Origin: Pseudoalteromonas marina | Lineage (GTDB): Bacteria; Pseudomonadota; Gammaproteobacteria; Enterobacterales; Alteromonadaceae | Assembly: GCF_000238335.3 (NCBI RefSeq) | Contig: NZ_AHCB03000005.1 | Span: forward strand, 558,001 to 622,000 | Length of the DNA stretch: 64,000 nt | Direction of reading: 5' to 3' | Shown here: positions 20,318 through 32,938 of the stretch, one piece after another | Position numbering within the stretch: position 1 is the first letter of the stretch | Layout of the letters: each line of letters begins with the position of its first letter | The notes under the pieces: model-generated | What the model was told of the DNA's origin: nothing | Databases searched by the model: none | The model's input: only the letters and a program-made list of their open reading frames with translations | Translations under genes and position numbers: made by a program

Positions 20318-21643
20318 ATGGCGCAAATTTTTAAAGCGAAAAAAAAACCTCTTCAGCAAAAGTCAGTGGTGCTCGATATAACAAATATGGATCACCAAGG
20401 CCGTGGCATAGCAAAATATAACAATAAAGTATGCTTTGTCGCAGGCGCATTACCGGGCGAGAAAGTAAAAGCGACCCTTGTTGATGATAAGGCGCGTTAC
20501 AGTAGTGCAATTACACACAAAGTGATTAACGCAAGTGAAGCCAGAGTAGCGCCTTTTTGTGAGCATTATAACCATTGTGGAGGCTGTCAATTACAGCATT
20601 TAGATGTAAACCAGCAAGTAGTTGAAAAGCAAGCCGCAGTTGAACAGCTTTTCGAAAAATTTGCCAAGCAAACAAATTTAAACTGGCAAGCTCCATTATT
20701 AAGTAGTTCAACGCATTATAGGCGAAGTGCACGGATATCGGTTATGTTTGATAAGGCCGCTAAAAAAATACGTATAGGGTACAGAGCGAGTGGTTCAAAA
20801 AATATTGTAAGTATTAATAAGTGTGCAGTTTTGACTGACGCCTATGAAACTGTTTTTACACTCTTTGATGAATTAATTAATCACAATAAGTCATTACACA
20901 GTATAAGCCACCTGCAATTATGCCAAAGTGAAACGCATAACTTTGTAGTTATTCGTCACACTAAAGCAATTAGTGATGAAGCAAAGGCTGTGGTCATAAA
21001 AGCCTGTACGCCTTACAAATACTCAGTTATTTGGCAAAGCGAAAGTGATGTAATTGACCATACTAATATTACTATGCCTTACTATTACCTAGATGAATTT
21101 AAACTAAAATTTGAGTTTGGTTTGGATAATTTTATTCAAGTTAATGCTCAAGTTAATCAAGCTATGTTAAAACAATCGGTAGATTGGCTTGGTTTAAGTG
21201 GTAATGAAAATATATTAGATTTATTTTGTGGTATTGGTAACTTTTCACTTGTGCTGGCAAAACAAGCAAAAACGGTGATTGGTATAGAAGGTGTTGCTTC
21301 TGCGGTTGCAATGGCCGCGCAAAATGCGCAAACTAACTCTATCAGTAACGCGCAGTTTCATTGTTTTGATTTAACGCAAAAAATACAAAATGCGCAGTGG
21401 TTTAATAAAAACCTAGATGTGTTGGTATTAGACCCTTCACGTACTGGTGCAATGGCTATATTAGAGCAGTTACCTTTAAAGCAATTTAAAACAATTTTAT
21501 ACGTCTCTTGCGACCCTGTTACCCTAGCCCGTGACAGCGCTATTATTTCGCAAGCAGGCTTTGAGCTCAACAAAATTGGGCTAATGAATATGTTTCCTCA
21601 TACTGGGCATATTGAAACTATGGCGTTATTTCAACGGAGGTAA
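20318..21643 (+). CDS. rlmD: 23S rRNA (uracil-1939-C5)-methyltransferase RlmD
   Basis: SAM-dependent enzyme making m5U1939 of 23S rRNA (formerly RumA). An N-terminal TRAM domain (LDITNMDHQGRGIAKYNNKVCFV) is followed by the iron-sulfur cysteines CEHYNHCGGCQLQH, the SAM motif ILDLFCGIGNFSL, and the catalytic Cys motif LYVSCDPVTLARD. 441 residues, as in E. coli (433). It stands divergent from barA and directly upstream of relA. Confidence 0.96.
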   Translation: MAQIFKAKKKPLQQKSVVLDITNMDHQGRGIAKYNNKVCFVAGALPGEKVKATLVDDKARYSSAITHKVINASEARVAPFCEHYNHCGGCQLQHLDVNQQVVEKQAAVEQLFEKFAKQTNLNWQAPLLSSSTHYRRSARISVMFDKAAKKIRIGYRASGSKNIVSINKCAVLTDAYETVFTLFDELINHNKSLHSISHLQLCQSETHNFVVIRHTKAISDEAKAVVIKACTPYKYSVIWQSESDVIDHTNITMPYYYLDEFKLKFEFGLDNFIQVNAQVNQAMLKQSVDWLGLSGNENILDLFCGIGNFSLVLAKQAKTVIGIEGVASAVAMAAQNAQTNSISNAQFHCFDLTQKIQNAQWFNKNLDVLVLDPSRTGAMAILEQLPLKQFKTILYVSCDPVTLARDSAIISQAGFELNKIGLMNMFPHTGHIETMALFQRR

Positions 21644-21651
21644 AGCGCATT

Positions 21652-23808
21652 ATGGTAGCGACACGTCAATCACATCAACAAGATGAAACGGGTGATCTTT
21701 TTACACGGTTAAAAGCACTCGACCTATCTACAGAAAAGACTCAGTTGCTTAATAAGGCGCAAGCGCTTTGTGTTAAAAGTGATAACCAAGACTGGCAAAA
21801 TACAGCCATAGAAATGGTGGAAATTTTAGTTGAGTTAAACCTCGATGCTGAGTCGTTAGCTACAGCGTATCTAACACCCTATTTTTTAAATGATGTGGTC
21901 TCCCTTGAAACCGTTCAAGAGCAGCTTGGAAGCAATATATCTTTGTTGTTAACGGGGGTTTCTCAAATGGCTACTATTAGTACTTTGTCGCACCAAGGTA
22001 AAGGCACTGTTCAAGTCGATAATATTCGTAAAATGTTATTAACCATGGTTGAGGATGTGCGCGCTGTGGTGATTAAACTTGCTGAGCAGGTATGTCATTT
22101 ACGTAACGTTAAAAATGCAGGTGAAGAAGAGCGTGTTATTGCCGCTAAAGAAACAGCCGACATTTTTGCTCCTTTAGCAAACCGACTTGGTATTGGCCAA
22201 TTAAAGTGGGAACTTGAAGATTTATCGTTCAGGTATTTACGCCCAGATACGTACAAAAAAATAGCAAAACAGCTTGATGATAAACGTCTTGCCCGTGAAG
22301 CCTATATGGAAGACATGGTAGAACAGGTTAAAAGCCGTTTAAGTGAAGCAGGTATAGAGGCTGAGGTATATGGTCGGCCTAAGCATATCTACAGTATTTA
22401 CAAAAAAATGGCGCAAAAAAACTACGAGTTTGATCAACTTTTTGACATACGTGCTATGCGTATTGTGGTTGACCGCTTGCAAGATTGCTACGGTGCGCTC
22501 GGTATAGTGCATACCAACTGGCGCCATTTGAACAAAGAGTTTGATGACTATGTTGCAACGCCTAAGCAAAATGGCTATCAGTCAATTCATACCGTTGTTT
22601 TTGGCCCTGAGGGCAAAACCGTAGAAATACAAATCCGCACGCAAGATATGCATCAAGATGCAGAACTCGGTGTAGCCGCTCATTGGATGTACAAAGAAGG
22701 GGCTTTACCTGGGCGAGGCTCGGGTTACGAGCAAAAAATTAGCTGGTTACGTAAATTACTGCAATGGCAGGAAGAAGTGGTGGATGGCGGCGATTTAGCT
22801 GAAGAGCTAAAAAACCAAGTTGTTGAAGACCGTGTATATGTATTTACCCCGCGCGGCGATATTTTTGATCTACCATTAGGGGCCACGCCGCTCGATTTTG
22901 CTTACTACATTCATTCTAATGTGGGACATCGTTGTATTGGCGCAAAAGTATTTGGCAAAATAGTGCCGTTTACGCATCAATTAACGACGGGCGATCAGGT
23001 CGAAATCCTCACACAAAAACAGCCAAATCCCAGTAGAGATTGGTTAAATCCGTCACTGGGTTATATTAAATCGTCTCGTGCACGTGCCAAAATACACCAT
23101 TGGTTTAAGCAACTTGACCGCGATAAAAACTTAAGTGCGGGTAAAGAAATTCTTGATAATGAGCTGCAAAAGCTTGATTTAACATACAAAGATTTAGCCC
23201 CAGCAATCAAGCGATTTAACTTTAAAGAGCTTGATGACTTAATGGTCGCAATTGGAGCAGGCGATGTGCGTCTTAACCAAATGCTTAATTTTGTTACTGA
23301 CCGTACAGAAGACGAACCTGTTATTCGTTTTAAAGCACCAAGCAAAGTAACGGGCGATAAAAACGGCATAGTGGTTGATGGTGTGGGTAGTTTAATGAGC
23401 CACGTTGCTAAATGTTGCCGCCCCGTTCCAGGTGATCAGATCATCGGTTATATCACGCAAGGCCGTGGTATTGGTGTACATCGTGATGATTGTGATTCAT
23501 TTAATAATTTGAAAACGCAGCACCCAGAGCGTGTTGTTGAAGTTAGTTGGTCTGAAGATATAAATGGATCATACGCGCTCAGTATAAAAATTGAAGCAAG
23601 CGACAGATCTGGACTAATTCGCGATATCAGTTCTGTACTGGCTAACGAAAAAGTAAACGTACTTAACATGAATGTAAATACCGTGGGCGCTGACCAGTTA
23701 GCAGTATTTACCATGCAAATAGAAGTACATGATTTATCGGGCACTAATCGTGTACTGTCTAAATTGCACCAAATTGAAGGTGTTCACCATGCTAAGCGAG
23801 GGCAGTAG
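21652..23808 (+). CDS. relA: GTP pyrophosphokinase RelA
   Basis: Ribosome-associated (p)ppGpp synthetase of the stringent response. The hydrolase domain is degenerate (no HD motif in TLSHQGKGTVQVDN), as usual for RelA. The synthetase domain has YGRPKHIYSIYKKM, RAMRIVVDRLQDCYGALG and GYQSIHTVVFGPEGKTVEIQIRT. Then a TGS domain (VFTPRGDIFDLPLGATPLDF), the zinc-finger region with CCRPVPGD, and a C-terminal ACT domain (DRSGLIRDISSVLANE). 718 residues. Follows rlmD by 8 bases and precedes mazG by 2. Confidence 0.97.
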   Translation: MVATRQSHQQDETGDLFTRLKALDLSTEKTQLLNKAQALCVKSDNQDWQNTAIEMVEILVELNLDAESLATAYLTPYFLNDVVSLETVQEQLGSNISLLLTGVSQMATISTLSHQGKGTVQVDNIRKMLLTMVEDVRAVVIKLAEQVCHLRNVKNAGEEERVIAAKETADIFAPLANRLGIGQLKWELEDLSFRYLRPDTYKKIAKQLDDKRLAREAYMEDMVEQVKSRLSEAGIEAEVYGRPKHIYSIYKKMAQKNYEFDQLFDIRAMRIVVDRLQDCYGALGIVHTNWRHLNKEFDDYVATPKQNGYQSIHTVVFGPEGKTVEIQIRTQDMHQDAELGVAAHWMYKEGALPGRGSGYEQKISWLRKLLQWQEEVVDGGDLAEELKNQVVEDRVYVFTPRGDIFDLPLGATPLDFAYYIHSNVGHRCIGAKVFGKIVPFTHQLTTGDQVEILTQKQPNPSRDWLNPSLGYIKSSRARAKIHHWFKQLDRDKNLSAGKEILDNELQKLDLTYKDLAPAIKRFNFKELDDLMVAIGAGDVRLNQMLNFVTDRTEDEPVIRFKAPSKVTGDKNGIVVDGVGSLMSHVAKCCRPVPGDQIIGYITQGRGIGVHRDDCDSFNNLKTQHPERVVEVSWSEDINGSYALSIKIEASDRSGLIRDISSVLANEKVNVLNMNVNTVGADQLAVFTMQIEVHDLSGTNRVLSKLHQIEGVHHAKRGQ

Positions 23809-23810
23809 CT

Positions 23811-24608
23811 TTGGCTAACCATTCAGCATTAACAGAATTACTGAATATCATGCAAACACTAAGAGATCCCAATGGTGGTTGCCCTTGGGATCTCAAACAA
23901 GACTTTAAATCAATTGTGCCGCATACACTCGAAGAAGCCTACGAAGTTGCCGACTGTATAGAATCGGGTAACTTAAATGAGCTTAAAAATGAGCTTGGAG
24001 ACTTACTGTTTCAAATAGTGTTTTATGCCCAATTAGCTCAAGAGCAAAGCTTGTTTGACTTTAACGACGTAATAGAACAACTAAATGCAAAATTAACACG
24101 TCGCCACCCTCATGTTTTTGGCGATAAAAAAGCCCTCAATGATGAGCAGTTGTCAGCTCAGTGGCAAGCTATTAAAGCCCAAGAGCGAAGCGAAAAAGCA
24201 ATGTCTGAAGAATCACTGTTATGGCAAGATATTCCTGCAAATATGCCAAGCCTTAGCAAGGCTAAAAAAATTCAACAGCGAGTGGCTTCAATGGGATTTG
24301 ACTGGCCCACCTATCATGGCGCACTTGATAAAGTAAGCGAAGAAGTACTTGAGGTTAAAGAAGCAATAACACAAAACCCCTTGTCAGATCACACAGCAGA
24401 AGAGCTTGGCGATTTACTGTTTGCCACTGTTAATGTAGCGCGTCACGTTAAACGCGACCCAGAGCAGCTCCTCAGAAATGCAAATGATAAGTTTTCTGCC
24501 CGATTTGAAAAGGTACAGGCGTACTTGCAAGCACAAGGTAAAAGCTTAGACACGGCAAGCCTTGAAGAAATGGATAATGCATGGGAAGCAATCAAAAAAC
24601 ATAAATAA
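23811..24608 (+). CDS. mazG: Nucleoside triphosphate pyrophosphohydrolase MazG
   Basis: House-cleaning NTP pyrophosphohydrolase, tandem MazG domains. First domain: LRDPNGGCPWDLKQDF and HTLEEAYEVADCI with ELGDLLFQIVF. Second: GFDWPTYHGALDKVSEEVLEVKEAI and ELGDLLFATVNVARH. 265 residues, as in E. coli. The start is TTG at 23811 (MANHSALTELLNIMQ), because no ATG or GTG gives the full N-terminal helix; a GAGG lies 11 bases upstream. In E. coli mazG follows relA with mazEF between; no toxin-antitoxin pair is present here. Confidence 0.95.
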   Translation: MANHSALTELLNIMQTLRDPNGGCPWDLKQDFKSIVPHTLEEAYEVADCIESGNLNELKNELGDLLFQIVFYAQLAQEQSLFDFNDVIEQLNAKLTRRHPHVFGDKKALNDEQLSAQWQAIKAQERSEKAMSEESLLWQDIPANMPSLSKAKKIQQRVASMGFDWPTYHGALDKVSEEVLEVKEAITQNPLSDHTAEELGDLLFATVNVARHVKRDPEQLLRNANDKFSARFEKVQAYLQAQGKSLDTASLEEMDNAWEAIKKHK

Positions 24609-24744
24609 AATAGCGCACGTTTTTTAATCGCTCATTCGCTAATTTTAGCTGGATTGCTAAAGCGTGTTTTGGTACAATTTCGCCCCGTCTTGATGATATG
24701 CCCATAGCCATTTTTTTGGGTGTTATATTCCTTTTAATTCCTGA

Positions 24745-26394
<1,650 letters not shown>

Positions 26395-26400
26395 TTTATA

Positions 26401-26431
26401 AAAAGCCGTGCATATATTGCACGGCTTTTTT
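26401..26431 (+). terminator. Terminator after pyrG
   Basis: Perfect 12-bp stem AAAAGCCGTGCA / TGCACGGCTTTT with a five-base loop and a T tract, 6 bases after the pyrG stop. Confidence 0.9.
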
Positions 26432-26467
26432 GTTTTAAGACTGACTAAACTATGCAAAACATAGTAA

Positions 26468-27808
<1,341 letters not shown>

Positions 27809-27845
27809 TTCTTTTTAGAAGCTGGTTTTAAATTTTAAGCTATAA

Positions 27846-27872
27846 AATCCTCGCCATTGCGGGGATTTTTTG
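27846..27872 (+). terminator. Terminator after eno
   Basis: Nine-bp stem AATCCTCGC / GCGGGGATT (one G-U pair), loop CATT, then a T run. Confidence 0.85.
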
Positions 27873-28010
27873 TTTAAGCTTTTTGAGTAACTACAACACT
27901 AATTAACAAGAGTCTTCAATTAATTTGAGATACTAATATGGCGTTAATGATGTTAAAACTTCCTAAAAAGTTTCATAGAAAATTTAAGCCTTGTTGTCGA
28001 CGAGGATTAA

Positions 28011-28682
28011 TCAAAGCAGAAATTGCTGCTTTAAAATTTCACTCGTAAAGCTGGTTTTTAAATAAAAGCCACGGGGCAGGGTTTTTATTATTTGCCCGTT
28101 TGGGCCAATGGCATCTGTCACAATTTTGCTATTAGCGGCTTTTGGACGAATTTGCATTGCATCGCCTAAATGGCCTGATATTTCATCAACTCTACCAAGC
28201 GCAATAAGCTCCATTTGCTCTTCCCAGTCTCGTTGTAGTTTAGCGTCCTGCTCAGGCGTTGGTTGCCATAAAAAGCCACTGCCAATGGTTCTATTAAACG
28301 GTGCTATATCACGCTCGCTTAAAACCGGAAGCCATAAAACGTGGTTAAGCTTTTTACGAACCGCACTAGTGTGCCATGTCATGCCCGTTACGTTTATTAG
28401 TGGTGTTACCGATACAAAGGTGGTTTCAAGAGGTTTGCCCTTATAGGAAATAGGCAGCGTTTTGAGTTCAATACCTAAATCCTCAAAGTCTGGAAGGGGT
28501 TTAGAACCTGCTGTTGCACCTAAAACGTACTCAATTAATTGACCCGTCCAGCCTTTTTCTCTTAATAAGTCATCAGGGGTTTTAAAGTTATATTGCTCGG
28601 CAAGTTGCCCAAGCGTAAGGCCTGCAATACTGTTAACACGTTGGATAAGGTCATTAATTGAATGTGGTTTAGTTGGACGCAT
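28011..28682 (-). CDS. mutH: Methyl-directed mismatch repair endonuclease MutH
   Basis: Sequence-specific nickase that cuts the unmethylated strand at hemimethylated GATC, activated by MutL. The catalytic D-Ex-K pattern is present: DFEDLGIELKTLPI (Asp about residue 70, then E-L-K). Further conserved segments are NDLIQRVNSIAGLTLGQLA, SGFLWQPTPEQDAKLQRDWEE and LPRGFYLKTSFT. 223 residues. Its presence implies Dam methylation in this organism. It is divergent from rppH across a 529-bp gap. Confidence 0.96.
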   Translation of the reverse strand: MRPTKPHSINDLIQRVNSIAGLTLGQLAEQYNFKTPDDLLREKGWTGQLIEYVLGATAGSKPLPDFEDLGIELKTLPISYKGKPLETTFVSVTPLINVTGMTWHTSAVRKKLNHVLWLPVLSERDIAPFNRTIGSGFLWQPTPEQDAKLQRDWEEQMELIALGRVDEISGHLGDAMQIRPKAANSKIVTDAIGPNGQIIKTLPRGFYLKTSFTSEILKQQFLL

Positions 28683-28918
28683 AGCACTAATTTGAGTTGA
28701 ATAAATACCATGCTCATGATAGCAAATCAGCTAAGCCGTGGATATCTTTAGGGTTGTGTGTTTTTTGTTCGGCGGTTGGGTGTGTTAATTTTATACATTG
28801 TGAAAGTTGCGTGGAACTCGTTAAGTTGCTGACTAACTTGGTTTTTTTCTGTTGGCGAGTATTGATTGTATTGGGCGTAATAAAAGTTACAGGGATAAAT
28901 ACAACTATATGAACATGT

Positions 28919-29022
28919 TTATCCACAGAATCTGTGGAGAACAACACGTTTTCGATCTTGTATTGTGGATTTGTTTGCAAAATGAACGTGTTTTTTAAAA
29001 GTTATGCACAAACTGTGAGTAA
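28919..29022. promoter_or_regulatory. Cluster of DnaA boxes (DARS2-like) between mutH and rppH
   Basis: Within the 529-bp gene-free gap (28683-29211) lies a run of DnaA-box-like nonamers. A perfect TTATCCACA is at 28919-28927. An inverted box follows at 28933-28941 (complement TTCTCCACA, one change). A further inverted box is at 28974-28982 (complement AAATCCACA, two changes). TTATGCACA at 29002-29010 fits the TTATNCACA consensus, and another inverted site is at 29014-29022 (complement TTACTCACA, one change). In E. coli the DnaA-reactivating sequence DARS2 sits in the mutH-linked intergenic region and has a pair of opposed boxes plus a third one. Position and layout agree; function is inferred. 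The rest of the gap shows no gene. Confidence 0.6.
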
Positions 29023-29115
29023 CTAGAGTAAAATAATAACTGCAATAGCTTTTATACATTTTTTTAAATCTTTTTACTCGTATCTCAGTATTTTCATCTT
29101 CGAGCTGAGAGTAAA

Positions 29116-29144
29116 TTACACTTACCCAGCGGCTCGCTTATAAT
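29116..29144 (+). promoter_or_regulatory. Sigma-70 promoter of rppH
   Basis: TTACAC at 29116-29121 (4 of 6) and a perfect TATAAT at 29139-29144, spacing 17 bases, about 65 bases upstream of the rppH GTG start. Confidence 0.65.
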
Positions 29145-29211
29145 AGTGTTTGCCGTATTGCGGCTAATGTGGAACAATCATTAAAAATCGACTTACAAAT
29201 GAGGCACTAAG

Positions 29212-29730
29212 GTGATTGATGCCGAAGGTTTTCGTGCCAATGTCGGAATTGTAATTTGCAATAATCAGGGACAAGTATTTTGGGCCAGGCGCTATGGTCA
29301 GCACTCTTGGCAATTTCCCCAAGGCGGTGTTGATGATGGTGAAACACCAGAACAAACTATGTACCGTGAATTACACGAAGAGGTCGGACTGCGACCAGAA
29401 GATGTAGAAATTGTCGCAAGTTCAAAACATTGGTTACGCTATAAATTACCCAAACGATTAATTCGTCGCGACTCAAGTCCGGTGTGTATTGGGCAAAAAC
29501 AAAAATGGTTTTTACTGAAACTTCGTTGTAAAGACGAAGATGTAAACTTACTTAAAACTCATCACCCAGAATTTGATGACTGGCGTTGGGTGAGCTATTG
29601 GTATCCTGTAAGGCAGGTTGTGTCGTTTAAACGGGACGTTTACCGACGTGTAATGAAGGAGTTTGCTCCTTTCGCTATGCCTTTTAATAAAAGAGAACAA
29701 CATAAAGACCACTGGCGAAGTAAAAGGTAA
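29212..29730 (+). CDS. rppH: RNA pyrophosphohydrolase RppH
   Basis: Nudix hydrolase that removes pyrophosphate from mRNA 5' ends and so triggers RNase E decay. The Nudix box is complete: [23 protein letters not shown]. The family-specific stretch [24 protein letters not shown] and the near-invariant [21 protein letters not shown] are present. 172 residues. The start is GTG at 29212 ([16 protein letters not shown]), with GAGG at 29201. Followed by ptsP, as in E. coli. Confidence 0.97.
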   Translation: MIDAEGFRANVGIVICNNQGQVFWARRYGQHSWQFPQGGVDDGETPEQTMYRELHEEVGLRPEDVEIVASSKHWLRYKLPKRLIRRDSSPVCIGQKQKWFLLKLRCKDEDVNLLKTHHPEFDDWRWVSYWYPVRQVVSFKRDVYRRVMKEFAPFAMPFNKREQHKDHWRSKR

Positions 29731-29760
29731 TAACATTATAGTAAAATAAAGGAGCAGGAC

Positions 29761-32025
29761 ATGCTGGCAACATTGAGGTCTATTGCTGAGTCTGTATCGC
29801 AACAAGCGAATTTAGACACTGCATTAGTGTGCTTTGTGCAAATGGTTAAAGACGCCATGAAAACCCAGTGCTGCTCTATTTATTTTGCTGATTATAGCCA
29901 AGACAACTTTGTGCTTATGGCTACCGAAGGGTTAAATCCTGATGCGGTTGGTAAGTTTAGAATTGGCTTTACAGAAGGCTTAGTAGGCTTAGTTGCTCAA
30001 CGCGAAGAGCCCATAAATATTGCCTTTGCTAAATCTCACCCGCGCTTTAAGCTCTCTCCTGAGGTAAACGAAGAAGGCTATAATGCTTTTTTGTCGGTGC
30101 CTGTGGTACATCAAAAAAAAGTGTTAGGCGTTATTGTTGTTCAACAAAAAATGGCCCGTGTTTTCAGCCAAGATGAAGAATCATTTTTAATAACGCTTTC
30201 TGCTCAGCTTGCTTCACAATTGGCACATGCCGAAATTAAAGAAGTACTTCGCCAAGACGAGTCATCTCATCAAACATCCGTTTTAAAAGGTGTATCCAGT
30301 GCGCCGGGTATAGGTATAGGTACTGCATTTGTTCTTTTACCAAAGCTTGACTTTAAATCAATTGAGCTTCAAAAAAATAGTGATGTAACTGAGCAGCGGC
30401 GGCTATTTACTCAAGCGGTGGCCGCCACACGAAAAGAATTTAACACGCTTTCGATGACGTTGAGTGACTCTATTCCTCAAGAGGCGTTAGCCGTATTTGA
30501 TGTTTACCAACAGTTATTGGATGCTAAAAGTTTAGGTCACAATGTAGAGGTTCAGTTACTCGAGGGATGGTGTGCAAAAAGCGCACTTAAAATTGTGATT
30601 GAGCGTTTAATTTCGCAATTTAATGCGATGCAAGACCCATACATAAAAGAGCGTGCTGTTGATGTTAAAGACATAGGCTTACGCGTATTGCATCACTTAG
30701 TTAATACCGAACACGCAATAAAAGATTACCCCCCAAATACTATTTTGATTGCTAATACATTAACTCCCGCCATGCTTGCTGAAGTACCAAAGGGGCATTT
30801 AGCAGGGGTTGTTAGTGTTAATGGCTCTGCCAATAGTCATGCTTCTATTTTGACTCGCGCAATGGGGATCCCTGCTATTTGGGGGATAGAAGACTTACCA
30901 TTACTTCAATTTGATGGTAAACCAATGATTTTAGATGCATTTGCAGGGCGCTTGTATATCTCACCCTCGCAGATGTTATTAGATGAGTACGCAGACTTAC
31001 AACATCAAGATAACCTGTTAAATAATCGCTTTTTAGCAGAGCAAGAGTATGAGTCTATTACTTTAGATGGCGAACACGTCAGTTTATTGTTAAATGCCGG
31101 ACTAGAGTTAAAAACAGATCAAAACAACGCACATGTGTGCGACGGCGTAGGTTTATACCGCACTGAAGCGTGGTTTATGCAAAAAGGCCAGTTTCCTTCT
31201 CAGTTAGAGCAAGAGAATTGGTATCGAGAAGTGCTCACTAGTTATTACCCAAACCCCGTTGTAATGCGTACGCTCGACATTGGCGGCGATAAAGTGCTCG
31301 ACTATTTTAATATAACCGAAGAAAACCCATTTTTGGGTTGGCGCGGTATACGTATTAGCCTTGATCATCCCGAGTTATTTTTAGATCAGCTCAAAGCAAT
31401 GCTTAAGGCAAATATTGGTTTAGGCAATTTAAAAATAATGCTACCGATGATAAGCGGCACTGAAGAAGTAGATGAAGCATTGGGTTTATTTGAACAAGCT
31501 TACTTTGAACTCAACGAACACTTTCCTGAGCAGCAAATAGATCGCCCCGATATTGGTATTATGCTTGAGGTGCCTTCCAGTGTGTTTATGTTGCCTGAAT
31601 GGTCTAAAAAAGTAGATTTTTGTTCAGTAGGCAGTAACGATTTAACACAATATTTATTGGCAGTAGATAGAACCAACGCGCGTGTTGCTGAGCTTTTTAA
31701 TCCTTATCATCCCGGGGTGCTCAGAGTTTTAAGTAAAATAGCCAGTGAGTGTGAAAATTACGAGTTACCTTTTAGTTTATGTGGTGAATTTGGTGGTGAC
31801 CCAGAAGGGGCCATATTGCTAATAGCTATGGGCTACAGACGATTGAGTATGAACTTATCGTCTTTAAATAAGGTAAAATGGGTGCTTAGGCGTTTGAGCG
31901 TTGCCGACATGGAGCAGTTGTTGAGCGAGTGTTTAGCACAATCAACAGCTAAACAGGTCCTGCGTTTAACGCGCAATTTTATGTTAGAACATAATTTAGG
32001 TGACCTATTTTATACCCCAAAGTAA
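29761..32025 (+). CDS. ptsP: PEP-protein phosphotransferase PtsP (EI-Ntr)
   Basis: First enzyme of the nitrogen-related phosphotransferase system. An N-terminal GAF domain (about 1-165; residues STLDTALVCFVQMV, SVPVVHQKKVLGVIVVQQ) precedes the enzyme I domains. The phosphorylated His lies in VNGSANSHASILTRAMG (about residue 360). The PEP-binding TIM barrel shows YRTEAWFM, RTLDIGGDKVL, NPFLGWRGIRI, LPMISGTEE, GIMLEVPS and FCSVGSNDLTQYLLAVDR. 754 residues, the length of E. coli PtsP. Starts 30 bases after rppH. Its partners NPr and EIIA-Ntr are not in the window. Confidence 0.96.
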   Translation: MLATLRSIAESVSQQANLDTALVCFVQMVKDAMKTQCCSIYFADYSQDNFVLMATEGLNPDAVGKFRIGFTEGLVGLVAQREEPINIAFAKSHPRFKLSPEVNEEGYNAFLSVPVVHQKKVLGVIVVQQKMARVFSQDEESFLITLSAQLASQLAHAEIKEVLRQDESSHQTSVLKGVSSAPGIGIGTAFVLLPKLDFKSIELQKNSDVTEQRRLFTQAVAATRKEFNTLSMTLSDSIPQEALAVFDVYQQLLDAKSLGHNVEVQLLEGWCAKSALKIVIERLISQFNAMQDPYIKERAVDVKDIGLRVLHHLVNTEHAIKDYPPNTILIANTLTPAMLAEVPKGHLAGVVSVNGSANSHASILTRAMGIPAIWGIEDLPLLQFDGKPMILDAFAGRLYISPSQMLLDEYADLQHQDNLLNNRFLAEQEYESITLDGEHVSLLLNAGLELKTDQNNAHVCDGVGLYRTEAWFMQKGQFPSQLEQENWYREVLTSYYPNPVVMRTLDIGGDKVLDYFNITEENPFLGWRGIRISLDHPELFLDQLKAMLKANIGLGNLKIMLPMISGTEEVDEALGLFEQAYFELNEHFPEQQIDRPDIGIMLEVPSSVFMLPEWSKKVDFCSVGSNDLTQYLLAVDRTNARVAELFNPYHPGVLRVLSKIASECENYELPFSLCGEFGGDPEGAILLIAMGYRRLSMNLSSLNKVKWVLRRLSVADMEQLLSECLAQSTAKQVLRLTRNFMLEHNLGDLFYTPK

Positions 32026-32116
32026 AAAGTACTGACTTAATTAATTTTAATACGCAGATGCTATTCGTTTTATAATCCTTTAACATATAAGCCTTCAAAA
32101 GGCATTTGAGATAACT

Positions 32117-32926
32117 ATGTATGACTTAGGTTTGTTGGTCGCATGTTGCGCACTACTAGGCTGTATTGTTGGTTTTTTAGCAGGATTATTAGGTATTGGC
32201 GGCGGGTTAATAATTGTGCCTGCACTGAGCACATTGCTTATTTTATTTAATGTTACATCTGCAGAACATGTTGTAGTTATTTCGATTGCGACCTCTTTGG
32301 CCTCTATTTTATTTACTTCTACGTCTTCAGCATTGGCTCATCATAAGAATGATAATGTGCCTTGGCATGTTGCACCTTGGGTTATGGCTGGTGTAGCAGT
32401 AGGGGCTTTAATTAGTGGCTTTGCCGCAAGCTTAATACCGGAGCAGTTACTTCGTAGTGTATTTGCAGTAAGTGTTGTATTTATTGCAGCTAGAATGGCG
32501 CTATCGTCACGTAATAAACCCTCATCAACTAAGCCGCTCCCACCGGGTCCTATTTTAGGGTGTATTTCCGCTATTATGGGCGGTTTATCGGGCTTGATTG
32601 GTATTGGTGGCGGAGCGTTAATTGTGCCTATGCTCAATTACTTCTCCATTGATATAAGAAAAGCCATTGGGTGCGCTGCCGTTTCGGGCATTGTAATTGC
32701 CTTATTTGGCTCTATTGGCTACATTAGCGCGGGTTGGAAGGTGACCGACTTAGCACATGGTTTTGCAGGGTTTGTATATTTACCTGCGTTATTTGGTATT
32801 GTTATTACGTCGTGGTTTGTGGCGCCTTACGGGGCTAAAGCAACTCATTATTTACCTGTTAATACAATAAAGAAAGTTTTCGCGGTACTGCTTGTTGTTA
32901 TCGCAATTAAAATGGTTTTTAGCTAA
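32117..32926 (+). CDS. TauE/SafE-family membrane permease
   Basis: Putative anion or sulfite/organosulfonate exporter, 269 residues, about eight transmembrane helices in two homologous halves. The family's repeated glycine motif occurs twice: VGFLAGLLGIGGGLIIVPAL near residue 16 and MGGLSGLIGIGGGALIVPML near residue 154. Substrate unknown. In this position, between ptsP and lgt, a YfcA/TauE-type gene is common in Vibrio and Alteromonadales. Confidence 0.9.
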   Translation: MYDLGLLVACCALLGCIVGFLAGLLGIGGGLIIVPALSTLLILFNVTSAEHVVVISIATSLASILFTSTSSALAHHKNDNVPWHVAPWVMAGVAVGALISGFAASLIPEQLLRSVFAVSVVFIAARMALSSRNKPSSTKPLPPGPILGCISAIMGGLSGLIGIGGGALIVPMLNYFSIDIRKAIGCAAVSGIVIALFGSIGYISAGWKVTDLAHGFAGFVYLPALFGIVITSWFVAPYGAKATHYLPVNTIKKVFAVLLVVIAIKMVFS

Positions 32927-32938
32927 AGGTTTATTTTT

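Noticed and set aside
27938..28048. 36-codon basic frame (MALMMLKLPKKFHRKFK...) between eno and mutH
   Set aside because: Weak ribosome site, overlaps the mutH 3' end on the other strand and lies after the eno terminator; not enough to call a gene.
28697..28980. Open frames on both strands in the mutH-rppH gap
   Set aside because: They overlap each other and the DnaA-box cluster, lack ribosome sites and have no recognisable protein pattern.
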